Part shown: piece by piece, positions 39,201 through 51,079 of the stretch | Numbering within the stretch: position 1 is the stretch's first letter | How the letters are laid out: every line of letters starts with the position of its first letter | NCBI GenBank assembly: GCA_035235625.1 | Contig: CP141143.1 | Location: forward strand, 44,067,178 to 44,131,177 | DNA: 64,000 bases | Direction: 5' to 3' | Source of the DNA: Saururus chinensis | Lineage: Eukaryota; Streptophyta; Magnoliopsida; Piperales; Saururaceae | The notes under the pieces: model-generated | Told to the model about the DNA's origin: nothing | The model's database searches: none | The model's input: the letters and a program-made list of their open reading frames with translations, nothing else | Position numbers and translations under genes: made by a program

Positions 39201-41498
39201 ACTTTTTGATTTCATTCACTTAACTAGATTTCGAACAAAGCACCAAAGTTTGTCATGAATGTGTATTTAATTAATTTAAATAAGTGCATACTCATTTGCC
39301 GAGTTTGTAAGAATTAATCAAATCTACCGAATGAGGAACCAATCACACCACTTTTTGTCAAGTTATATCCTTAATCGATTAAAACTAAAGTTCGTTAAGA
39401 ATGTGTACAAATCATTATATCGATTAAAATTTTAGAGACATCTCATTCATTTTTTATGTTAGTAATAATGAATGAAATTGACAAAGTGATACCAAAATTC
39501 GACAAATCTTCCTTCCCTTATCTCATTTCATTCACTAAACTAGATTTAGAACAAAACATCAATGCTCATGACGAATGTGTATTTAATTATTTTTAATAAA
39601 TACATACTCATTTGTAAAGTACATAAGAATTTATCATATGCACTAAACGACCAACCAATCGGACACTTTCGGTCAAGTTATATCCTTTTAATATATTAAA
39701 ACCGAAGTTCATTAAGAATGTGCACAAATCATTATATCGATTAAATTTTAAAGAGACTTCCCATTCATTTGTTATGTTTGTAATAATGAATCCAATTGAC
39801 AAAGTGACAAAGTGATAACACAATTTAATTGTTCTTCCTTAACTCTTATAATTCCATTCCCTTAAATAGATTTAGCACAATGCACCAATGTTCATCACAA
39901 ATGTGTATTTAATTTTTTTCATAAATATATATTTGCTAAGTTCATAAGAAATAATTAAATACAATAAACGATGAACTAATCGGACCACATTTGGTTGTTA
40001 TGTCCTTTTAATCATTTAAAACCGAAGTTCATAAAAGATGTGTACAAATCCTTATATCGTTTAAAGTATAATGAGAACTCCATTCATTTGTTACGTTCGT
40101 AATAATGAATCAAATGGACAAAGTGTTACCACAATTTGATCATTCATGCTTATATAATTTTATTCGCTTAACTAGATTTATAACAAAGCACCAATGTTCA
40201 TCACTAATGTATATTTAATTGTTTTAAATAAATACATACTCATTTTCAAACTTTGTAAGAATGAATTAAATGCACTAACGAACTAATCGGACCGTTATTT
40301 GAAGTTATGTCCTTTTAATCGAATAAAAATGAAATTCATTAAGAATGTGAAGAAATCATTATATCGTTTAACCTTTAAAGAGACCATGCATTTGTTTCTT
40401 ACGTTCATAATAACTAATCAAATGGACAAATTGATACCACAATTTGACCATTCTTCCTTAACTTATAATATTTTATTCGCTTAACTAGATCTAAAATAAA
40501 GCACCAAAGCAGGTCACCAATGCCTATTTAATTCTTTTAAATAAATACATACTCATTTTCTAAGTTCGTAAAAATAAATTAATTGCATTAAACAAACTAA
40601 TCAGACTATTTTTTGTCTAGTTATATCATTTTAATTGATTTAAACCAAAGTTTGTTAAAAATGTATACAAATTGTTATATCATTAAAATAGAAAGAGACC
40701 TCGCATTTATTTGTTACGTTCATAGTAACGAATCATATGGACAATGTGATACCACAATTTGACCATTCTTCCTTAAGTTTTATTATTTCATTCAGTTAAC
40801 TACATTAAGAACAAAGTACCAAAGCTTGTCATAGATGTGTATTAAATTATTTTAAATAACTACATACTCATTTACTAAGTTCGTAAAAATAAATCAATCG
40901 TACTAAATGACAAACCAATCTGACACTTTCTTTCAAGTTATATGCTTTTAATCTATAAAAACCGAAGTTGTTAAGAATGTGCACAAATCATTATATCGAT
41001 TAAATTTTAAAGTGACCTACCTTTCATTTGTTATGTTTGTAATAACAAATAAAATTTACAAAGTGATACCACAATTTACAAATTCTTCTTTAACTCATAT
41101 GATTTTATTCTCATAACTAGATTTAGAATGATGCACCGATGCTCGTCATAATGGTGTATTTAATTGTTTTAATAAATCTATACTCATTTACTAAGTTCAT
41201 AAGAATGAATTAAATGAAATAAACGATGAACCAATCGGACCACATTTGGCGAAGTTATGTTCTTTCAATCGATTAAAACTATAGTTCGTAAAAGATGTGT
41301 GCAAATCCTTATATCATTTAAAGTTTAATGAGACCTACCATTCATTTGTTATGTTCGAAATAACGTATCAAATAGACAAAGTGATACCACAATTTGATCG
41401 TTATTCCATATATTATTTCATTCGCTTAACTAGTTTTAGAACAAAGCACAAATGCTTGTCACGAATATGTATTTAATTGGATTAAATAATTACATAAT
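33253..41498 (+). repeat. Satellite array, plus orientation
   Basis: The longest uninterrupted block, about 26 dimeric units. The right target duplication of the solo LTR (tgcat) is its first five bases. One unit near 36720-36840 carries a short local duplication (the segment aatgcaataaatgatgaacc occurs twice about 55 bp apart). No gene. Confidence 0.9.
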
Positions 41499-43941
41499 CG
41501 TTGTTCTAAATCTAGTTAAGTTAATGAAATCATATATGTTATGGAAAAATGGTCAAATTGTGCTATCACTTTGTCCATTTGATTCGACAATACGAACGTA
41601 ACAAATGAATAAAAAGTGTCTTTAAACTTTGATTGATATAACGATATGAGCACATTCTTAATGAACATCGGTTTTGATTGATTGTAAGGATATAACTTGA
41701 CCAAAAGTGGTTCCATAGGTTTGTCATTTAGTCCATTTGATTTATTATTATGAACTTAGCAAATGTGAATGTATTTATTTAAAACAATTAAATGCACATT
41801 CGTGACGAGCTGTGGTACTTTGTTCTAAATCTAATTAAACGAATGAAATCATATAAGTTAAGGAAGAATGGTTGAATTATGCTATCACTTTGTCATTTTA
41901 ATTCGACATTACGAACATAACAAATGAATGAGAGGCCTCTTTAACCTTTAAACGATATAATGATTTGAGTATTTTATTCACGAACTTCTGTTTTAATTGA
42001 TTAAAAGGATATAACTTGACCAAAAGTGGTCCGATTAGTTCGTTGTTTAGTTCATTTGATTCATTCTTATAAACTTAGCAAATGTGTACATTTTTATTTA
42101 AAACAATTATATACACATTCATAACGAGCATTGGTACTTTGTTTAAAATCTAGTTAAGCAAATGAAATAATATAAGTTAAGGAAGAATGACCAAATTATG
42201 CTATCACTTTGTCCTTTTTATTTGTTACGTTGTTACTAGAAATGTACTAAATAAATGGGAGTCTTCTTTAAGCTTTAAACGAAATTACAATTTGTTTACA
42301 TTCGTAACAAACTATGGGTTTTATTGATTGAAGGGATATAATTTGACCAAAAGTGATCTGATCAGTTCATCATTTATTGCATTTTAATCATACTTACGAA
42401 ATTAGCGAATGAGTATGTATTTATTTAAAACAATGAAATACACATTTGTAACGAGCTCTAGTACTTTGTTCTAGGTCTACTTAAGTGAATGAAATCATAT
42501 AATTTAAGGAACAACATATTAAATTGTGCTATCACTTTGTCCATTTCATTTGTAATTACGAACGTAATAAATGAATAAGACGTCTCTTTTAACTATAAAC
42601 GAGATAATGATTTGTGCACATCATATTGAACTTCAGTTTTAATCAATTAAATGGATTTAATTTGACCAAAAGTAATCCAATTGGTTCGTCATTTAGTGAA
42701 TTTGATTAATTTGACCAAAAGTAATCCAAAAGGATTTAATCCAATTGATTCTTTAAGCTTTAAACGAAATTATAATTTGTGCACATTCTTAACAAACTAC
42801 AGTTTTAATTGATTAAATGGATTTAATTTGAACAAAACTGATCCAATTAGTTTGTCATTTAGTGCATTTGATTCATACTTAAGAACTTAGCAAATGAGTA
42901 TTTATTTATTTCAAATAATTAAATACACATTTTTTATGAGCTTTTGTACTTTGTTCTAAATCTAGTTAAGTGAATGAAGTCATATATGTTAATGACAAAC
43001 GGTTAAGTTATGCTATCACTTTGTCCATTTGATTCGTCGTTACGAACGTGATAAAATGAATGGGAGGTCTCTAAAAACATTACACAATATAAAGATTTGT
43101 GCACATAATAGCAATCTTTGGTTTTAGTCGATTAAAAAGATTTAATTAGACCAAAAGTAATCCAATTGGTTAGTCATTTAGTGCGTTTGATTCATTATTA
43201 CGAACTTAGTAGATGAGTATGTATTTATTAAAAAAGATTAAATAGACATTGATGATGAGCTTTGGTACTTTGTTCGAAATCTTGTTAAGCGAATGAAATC
43301 ATGTAAGTTAAGGAAGAATGGTCAAATTGTGGTATCACTTTGTTCATTTTATTCATTATTACAAACGTAACAAATGAATGGGAGGCTTCTTTAAGCTTTA
43401 AATGAAATTATGATTTGTGCACATTCTTAATGAACTACGGTTTTAATTGATTAAAACTATTTAATTTGACCAAAAGTGATCCAATTTGTTTGTCGTTTAA
43501 TGTGTTTGCTTCATACTTACAAACTTACAGAATGAGTATGTATTTATTTAAAATAATTAAATACACATTTTTATGAGATTTTGTACTTTGCTCTAAATCT
43601 AGTTAAATGAATGAAATCAAATATGTTAAGGACAAACAGTTAAGTTGTGCTATCACTTTATCCATTTGATTCGTCATTACGAATGTAATAAATGAATGAG
43701 AGGTTTCTTAAAACATTGAACGATATAACAATTTTTGTACATCATAACAAATCTTGGTTTTAATCAATTAAAAGGATTTAGTTAGACCAAAAGTAATCCA
43801 ATTAGTTCATCTTTTAGTGCATTTGATTCATTCTTATGAACTAGGCAATGAGTACGTATTTATTTAAAATAATTAAATACACATTTGTGATGAGCTTTGG
43901 TACCTTGTTGTAAATCTAGTCATGAAAATAAAATCATATAT
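41499..43941 (-). repeat. Satellite array, minus orientation
   Basis: At about 41499 the strand of the repeat reverses: plus-strand attatttaaataattac type sequence is followed by ttgttctaaatctagttaag, a minus-strand motif. The array runs minus to 43941, where a family A copy begins. Confidence 0.9.
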
Positions 43942-44204
43942 TGTAACGTCCGAGATTTTTCTAAATTCCCAAAGTCGTCCACATAAAAACCCCTTGTACT
44001 TTTCGTGAGAATAACTGGATCATCAGTTGGTACTAGTGGCTGAAACTTATATAGATGGAAATGTTGTGTCCGGATCAGACACAACAGGAAAGTAGACAGA
44101 AAGAGCTTTGAAACGCCACCATGAACGTATGAATCGGAGTTCGGATGAGGGAGATACAACCATTCGAAGTTGAGCATATCGCACAAGGTCCGTTTACCAG
44201 AATT

Positions 44205-44530
44205 GAGTCCTAAACGTACTAGGAGTTGAGAGTCCTAAACATACTAAGAATTGGGAGTCCTAAATGTACTAGGAGATGGGAGTCCTTGACATACTAGGAA
44301 TTGGGAGTGCTAAACGTACTAGGAGTTGGGAGTTCTAAACATACTAGGAGTTGGGAGTTCTAAATGTACTAAGAGTTGGGAGACCTAAATGTACCAGGAG
44401 TTGGGAGTCTTAAGCATACTAGGAGTTGGGAGTCCTAAACGTACTAGGAGTTGGGAGTCCTATATGAACTAAGAATTGAAAATCCTAAATGAACTAGGAA
44501 TTAGAAGTCCTAAAAGAACTAGGAATTGAA
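44205..44530 (+). repeat. 25-bp minisatellite, expanded
   Basis: About 12 units of gagtcctaaacgtactagg plus agttgg, more regular and longer than in the other family A copies, which have about five or six. Confidence 0.9.
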
Positions 44531-45459
44531 AGCGGGAAAGAGTCATAGTGGGATAAGGACTTTAAGCAAGAAAGGACATAGCAAGAACTTTGCTGAGATG
44601 AGATAGCATGCGAGCAGAGGACTTCTAGCTGAAGGACTGTTGGGCAGCAAACACTTCGTTGACAACTTGGAGGAGTTACTGGGAGTGCACTCAACCAAGG
44701 GGCGAACCATCCTCAGCAATTCAGCAAGGCTTGATGCAATTTTCAGCCAGGGGCGGATTGGTTTGCAAGATAGTTGAGACAGTCTTGGGTTTTTGCATTG
44801 TTTAGCCTCCCTCTTCGCCCATCTCTTCCCTCCTCTTCCTTCTCTCAGCAAGGACCTCCATAATTAGTAGCTTTAGAGGGTACAAAGCAGCCATCTTTGG
44901 ATTAAATTAAAGGCCTAGAAGTGTAGGAGCAAGGGTTAGGAGCTTTGGGGATGAATTTTTAGAGGTAGGGGCATTATTTTTTCACTCCTAGCCATTAGGT
45001 TTCATGATTGTTCCCTGCCTAGGTCGACCTAGTTTGAGTTTGATATCCATCTTTTGCCCTATTCCGTGCCTAATCTATGCTGAGTTTTTCCCATGATATA
45101 TACTCTGATTTGTGCCTAGGTTATGTTGAGTTTTATGCCATTTATATAGCCTGATTTACTCATGCTCTATGAATAGTTTTATGCCATTTATATACCCTAA
45201 TTTATTCATGCTCTATGATTAGTTTTATGACATTTATATACCCTGATTTACTCAAGCTCTATGCTGAGTGTATGCCACTTATGTACCCTGATTTGCACAT
45301 GATCTATGCTGAGTTTACTCACACTTAAGTACCCTGATTTTCACATAATCTATGTTGAAGTTGCACATAATCTATGTTGAGTTTACTCACACACATGTAC
45401 CCTGATTTACACTTAATTCATAGTTGTTCCATTGTAAAATTAATATGGTTATCTTAGCC

Positions 45460-45820
45460 TAGTTTAGGTCATACTTTTGCCTATTTAATCTCTGGTTTAT
45501 GGCCTTAGTTTAGGCCATATTTTTGCCTATTTAATCCCTGGCCTTAGTTTAGGCCATACTTTTGCCTATTTAATCCCTGGTTTGTGGCCTTAGTTTAGGC
45601 CATACTTTTGCCTTTTTAATCCCTAGTTTGTGGCCTTAGTTTAGGCCATACTTTTGGCTTTTTAATCCCTGGTTTGTGGCCTTAGTTTAGGCCATACTTT
45701 TGGCTTTTTAATCCCTGGTTTGTGGCCTTAGTTTAGGCCATACTTTTACCTATTAAATCCCTAGTTTGTGGCCCTAGTTTAGGCCATACTTTTTCTTATT
45801 TAATCCCTGATTAGTAGCCC
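45460..45820 (+). repeat. 47-bp minisatellite
   Basis: About seven units containing tttaggccatacttttgcc and taatccctggtttgtggcc. Internal consensus differs slightly from the palindrome arms (cttttgcc against ctttggcc), so this copy belongs to a different sublineage. Confidence 0.85.
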
Positions 45821-46720
45821 TAAATTGGTGTATACTTTTGCCATTTAAATCTCTGATTTGAAGCCATGGTTTAGGCTCCACTTTTGGTTATTTAGATCCC
45901 TGATTTCCAGCCTAGTTTAAGGTTATACTTTTGTCTATTTAAATCCCTGAATTGCAGCCTTGTTTTAAGATCTACTTTGGCTAAATTAATACCAAATTCT
46001 CAGCCTTGGATTATGTTATCAACATGCTGAGTGAATACCTAAATTTCAGCCCTAGTTTAGGTTGTATTATTGCTTATCTAACACTTTATTCTCAACATTG
46101 ATTTAGGTTATAATCTTGCTGAATGAATTCCTAATTTTCCAGCTTTAGTTCATGATGTATTCATGCTTATTGAGCCTTTGAATTTCAGCCTATGTTGTCT
46201 TTGAATTTGAATTTAAGATGCCTTTGAAATTCAGCCTATGTTGTCCCTAAATTTTAGCCTTGATTGTGAAATACCCTAGGTTGAATGATGATGGTTGTAT
46301 CAGCCTGAATTTTTCATGTTAGGTAGTTGACTTGAGTTGTTCATCTTAGCCCCAATCTGTTTCATTATAATGTGGAATTAGTCAATTCATCTCAGCAGAA
46401 GTTTGAGTCCTTGTCATGTTGATTAGTTCACATGCTTAAGCCCTAAATCTGCATATTATCTTGCAAATCATGAGAGTCAGTTGCATGCATGATATGTGGT
46501 GTTTAGTAATAAATCTTTGGATGTATTAAGTCATATATTCATTCAGCATTGTGTTAGTTCACAGCAATAGCCACGGCAGTAATCTTTTAGACCTTTGTGG
46601 TCTCTGCTCCTTTAGGACAATGGATCCCTGCAAATGCGTAAACTAGGTTTTTTAGCATCATGGAAGGTTCATCTACTTCTGGTCAGTGTGTCCATCAGCA
46701 TAGCTGGTACCTACATTTCT

Positions 46721-47389
46721 AGGAAATCTTTTGTAAAACATCCATCAATGCAGCCTTTTCTTTTATGTAAAGTTTTTGGCAATCATTCCTAATTGTAGTC
46801 CTTGAAACCATTTTAAAAAGAGGCTGCAAGGTTTGTGTAAAATTAATAAAATCCTCATGAGTAACAATATTAAATGGGTACTCATGTACTATTATTACTC
46901 TTCCAAGAGCTTCCCTACTACGTTGTTGATCAAATTTAAAAGCGGATAAATTACCAAAAGTAGTACTTAAGAATGGCTAGGATCTCTATTTGGTCCCATC
47001 TTACAAGAACCATTATTAATGTGTCTTGCTAGATGGGTCGTACCATTTGTACTTTCTCCAACGAACCTGAACTTGCAATGATTTCATATTGCTGCTTCTT
47101 GTACTCCATGTTCATCAAGAACTTTCTCAAAATGTTGCCACACTTGTGACCCACCTCGAACCTGTTTTTTCCTACCGCGGCTACTGGATGCTCCTGATTC
47201 CGGAATTGGATAGATAAGGGGAGGTGTAGTGTTAGGGGGAACATTAGGTGTAATGGTAGGAGTAGAACAACTGGGAGGGATGGAAGAACAACTAGGAGGG
47301 ATAGAAGAACTGGCTAGAATGGAAGAAATAGGAGGGATGGAAGAATTGGTTGGGGTGGAAGAATTGGTCGGGGTGGAAGAACTAGCCAT
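46721..47389 (-). pseudogene. hAT transposase N-terminal fragment with BED finger
   Basis: From Met at 47389: a Ser/Thr/Pro-rich head, a basic SRGRKKQVRGG, then a BED-type zinc finger beginning SQVWQHFEKVLDEHG. The first finger cysteine position is a TGA (47084-47086), probably from TGC. The frame continues past it with NHCKFRFVG, GTTHLARHI and NNGSC. Further down IIVHEYPFNIVTHEDF and LQPLFKMVSRTTI match the usual start of hAT transposases. The sequence stops at about 46720, so the catalytic core and dimerisation domain are absent. Role in intact members: binds the transposon ends and cuts them. This copy is dead. Confidence 0.82.
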
Positions 47390-47519
47390 CTCTAATTCTC
47401 TATTAGTAGATAACAGAACAAACTAAATATTATTAGAGAAAGAAGAATAAATTAAATAACAAAATAGACAAGAACAAATTAAATAACAGAATAAATATAG
47501 GAGCTAACAAAGACAAATT

Positions 47520-48060
47520 AAATATTACTACACAAGAACCGATTAGATAATAGAACAAATGCAGGAACTAACAGATTAGATAACATAACAAATACAAGAA
47601 CTAACAGATTAGATAACAGAACAAATACAAGAACTAACATATTAGATAACAGAACAAATACAAGAATTAATAGATTAGATAAGGAACTGACAAATTAGAT
47701 AACAGAACAAATACAAGAACTAACATATTAGATAACAAAACAAATACAAGAATTAACAGATTAGATAAGGAACTAACAAATTTGATAACAGAACAATTAC
47801 AAGAACTAACAAATTAGATAACAAAACAAATACAAGAACTAACAAATTAGATAATAGAATAAATACAGGAACTAACAGAGTCAAATTAAATACATGAACT
47901 AATAGAGGCAAAAAGAACAAATTCAGTACAAAACAAATTACGTGATAGAACTAATTAACAGAACAAATTAGATAACAAACAAATACAAGAACTAACATAG
48001 TCAAATTAAATACATGAACTAACATAGGCAAAGAGAACAAATTTGGTACAAAACAAACTA
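47520..48060. repeat. 33-bp tandem repeat in hAT 5' region
   Basis: Imperfect units of the form attagataacagaacaaata plus caagaactaaca, about 15. A-rich, no coding content. Confidence 0.75.
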
Positions 48061-48144
48061 GATGATAGAATAAATTAATTAACAAAACAAATGAGATGAT
48101 AGAACTAAAAGCAACAAATTTGAGAAGAGAATCAGAGCGGTCGA

Positions 48145-48280
48145 AGCAGAGGTCTTCACTCTTCCGTCGGTCCCACGAAGAGAACTAGAGCAGTGAAGCC
48201 GAGGTCTTCCGTCGGTCCCACGAAGAGAACCAAAGCAGTCGAAGCAGAGGTCTTCTGTCAGTCCCACAAATGGAGAGCAA
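48145..48280. repeat. About 60-bp repeat x2-3 in hAT 5' region
   Basis: The segment gaggtcttc...cgtcggtcccacgaagag occurs two to three times. A reading frame spanning it on the minus strand is low-complexity and I do not call it a gene. Confidence 0.6.
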
Positions 48281-48716
48281 TCGGAGAAGTGGAAAGTGGT
48301 GGAAGAAGTAAAAAAATGTAGATTGCAGAATGGCAGAAGAAGCAGGAGACGACTTAAGAAGTAGGAGAACGGCGGGGAAATTTTAGGGCTGCAGAGTGGC
48401 AGAAGAAGTAGGAGACAATGGGCTGCTAGCTGCAAACCTCAATGGACATTTTATTCGATGATACCAAACCACGCAGGATCGCACAATTAAAAGGGCGAAT
48501 GACAATGGCTTAAACAGGCTAGAACAGGCTGGGCCGGGCTTTTAAAAAATTTTGGCCCAGGCCCGAGCCCGGCCCAAAATTTCATAAATCTTAAAATTTC
48601 AGGCCCGGCCCAATTTATTCACCAAATTCTAAAGCCCAATGGTACAAAATTTTAGGCCAGGTTGGGCCGGGCTTTTAAGAAATTTTGGCCCAACATTTCC
48701 CAACCGGAGACATCTA

Positions 48717-49239
48717 TTGCGGCCACCTTCTCCCCTTCTAGAAAGCAACAATACTAACTAGGCATCTTCCCGCCATCCCACTTGTCCAACCAGCCTCTTC
48801 CCGAATTTCGGTGTTTGGCCCTATTTTCCATTCTGCCTCTTCCTTTGGCCCTCTGACCAATCTCCCCAGTAGTTGATCAATAGTATATGATATAAATGGC
48901 AAGGTAAGATCCTACATTGTTGGTTCGTTAATTCAAGAATCGAATATCTTGTTTTGGTGTATTATATGGTTTGGTTTGAATTTCTATGATATGGTGTGAT
49001 GAAATGCTCGGTAGATCTTAATGGAAGTTAAATGAACAATTTCATAATAGGTGTGTAAATTGGAAGTATGAACTGCTATGATTGGTTAATTTGATGTCAT
49101 AAGATTAGTTTGATTTAAATATTTGAAGGAGGTGATCTGATTATAAAAGATGAAAAGGAAATCTCTGATGATATAAATATTGTAGGTAGGCTAAGGAAGA
49201 AAAATATAGCTAATTAGTTTAGTTTGACCCATGCTCTAT
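48717..49239. other. No recognised feature
   Basis: Flank between the hAT end and the tandem array. I see no coding frame or repeat unit; it may be the outer end of the MULE but no terminal inverted repeat was found. Confidence 0.5.
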
Positions 49240-50860
49240 TATATAAGATATGATGAATACCAAGGGGAGAACATAGAAGCAATTTTGTATGCTTTAGACA
49301 AAGTTAACAGATAGGGCTTGACTGTTGACTGATAGATTATAGGTGGGTATTTAAAGTACATTGTGTGGTCATTAAACTTGACATAGTTAGGTATATATAT
49401 GGGTAGATTGATGTTGACAAACGTAGCTTGTGTGTTTGGTGATTAGTTTACATGCATGGCTTTGAAGGACTATAAATGCATGGGCGGTAATTCTTTGAGG
49501 ATCGAAATTTAGTTGGTAGGACACGTGGAAAATAATGCTCATTAGTTTATTTTGAACCATTCTCTATGATATCTGATATGATGAATACCAAGGGGGAGAC
49601 CATATAAGCAAGTATATATGCTATAGACCAAGTTAACTGATAGGGCCTAACTGTTGACTGGTAGATTTTAGGATGATTTTTTATGCAAAGTACATTGTGT
49701 GGGCATTAGATTTGCTATAGTTAGGTCTATATATGGGTAGATTAATAGGAGTGTATGTCAGTGATCTTGTCAAATGTAGCTTGTGTCTTTGGTGATTAGT
49801 TTGCATGCATGGCTTTAAAGGAATGCAAAAACATGAGCCGTAATTCTTTGAGTATCGAAATCTTGTTGGTAGGCTAAGTCTGGAAAATAATGCTCATTAG
49901 TTTATTTCAAACCATTCTCTATGATATGTGATATGATGAATACCAAGGGGGGGACTATATTAACAAGTATATATGCTATACACCAAGTTAACTGATTAGG
50001 CCTAACTGTTGACTGGTAGATTTTAGGTTAGTTTTTTATGCAATGTACATTGTGTGGGCATTAGATTTGATAGTTAGATCTATATATGGGTAGATTAATA
50101 GGAGTGTATGTCAGTGATCTTGTCAAACATAGCTTGTGTCTTTAGTGATTAACTTGCATGCATGGTTTTAAAGGAATGCAAAAGCATGGGTAGTAATTCT
50201 TTGAGGATCAAAATTTAATAGATAGGCTAAGTCTTGAATAAAAATTCTCATTAGTTTATTTTTAACCATTCTCTATGATACGTGATATGATGAATACCAA
50301 GGCGGGAGACCATATTAGCAAGTATATATGCTATACACCAAGTTAACTGATAGGGCCTAACTGTTGACTAGTAGATTTTAGGTTGGTTTTTTATGCAATG
50401 TATATTGTGTGGGCATTAGATTTGATATAGTTAAGTCTATATATGGGTAGATTAATAGGAGTGTATGTCAGTGATCTTGACAAACGTAGCTTGTGTCTTT
50501 GGTGATTAGTTTGCATGCATGGCTTTAAAGGAATGCAAAAGCATGGACAATAATTCTTTGAGGATCGAAATTTAGTAGGTAGGCTAAGTTTGGAATAAAA
50601 ATTCTCATTAGTTTATATTTAACCATTCTCTGTGATATGTGATATGATGAATACCAAAGGGTGAGACCATATTAGCAAGTATATATGCTATACACCAAGT
50701 TAACTAATAGGGCCTTACTATTGACTGGTAGATTTTAGGTTGGTTTTTGAGGTTGTTTTTTTTTGTTGATGAATAGTACATTGTGTGGTATGTAGATTTG
50801 ATAAAAATTGTTATTAGAGTGTATATTAGTTATATTGTCAAACTTATATTGTGTTTTTGG
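49240..50860. repeat. About 355-bp tandem repeat, about 4.5 units
   Basis: The landmark gatatgatgaatacca occurs at 49247, 49575, 49930, 50283 and 50641, giving periods of 328, 355, 353 and 358. Units share tatatatgggtagatt, gtgtatgtcagtgatcttg and tttgcatgcatggcttt. The first unit is shorter and more diverged. The array lies directly upstream of the Ulp1-like gene on the same element. Confidence 0.88.
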
Positions 50861-51079
50861 TTCTTAGTATGCATGCATTTGATATACTACACATTGTGTT
50901 TGTGTGATGCAAAATATGTGCTGGTTACATAAATATTTGCGTATTGGTATGTGGTATTGGAAGTTTAAATGCCAAATTATGACCATGCTCTGCTTGTGTT
51001 GAAAAAATACATTGTCTGAATGGTATGAACATGTTGTGTGTGTTATGTATATTACCATATATTTACATAGATGGTTATT

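Larger units (their letters stand above)
43942..46720 (+). mobile_element. Family A LTR-like copy, plus orientation, truncated
   Basis: Begins TGTAACGTCCGAGATTTTTC and follows the order seen in the palindrome arms: 25-bp array, pyrimidine-rich stretch, 47-bp array, diverged tail. It extends past the point where the palindrome arms stop (near gcagtaatctttta) into sequence matched, inverted, at 6241-6640. It breaks at about 46720 inside hAT coding sequence. No coding frame found. Its right end is missing, so no target duplication can be defined. Confidence 0.8.
46721..48716 (-). mobile_element. hAT transposon, 5' part
   Basis: Minus-strand hAT element: terminal region at 48480-48716, untranslated repeats at 47400-48300, then transposase coding 47389-46721. 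The terminal region has the ggccgggc-rich inverted and direct subterminal repeats common in plant hAT elements, with a probable outer end near tagatgtctccgg (minus strand, about 48716). The 3' part of the transposase and the other end are missing, cut at the family A junction near 46720. Confidence 0.75.

Noticed and set aside
44205-44530. Short regular repeats that could suggest a CRISPR array
   Set aside because: Units follow each other with no unique spacers, and they lie in a plant LTR-like element.
48079-48435. 118-codon minus-strand frame near the hAT 5' end
   Set aside because: Low-complexity Leu/Ser-rich translation over a short tandem repeat, outside the transposase.
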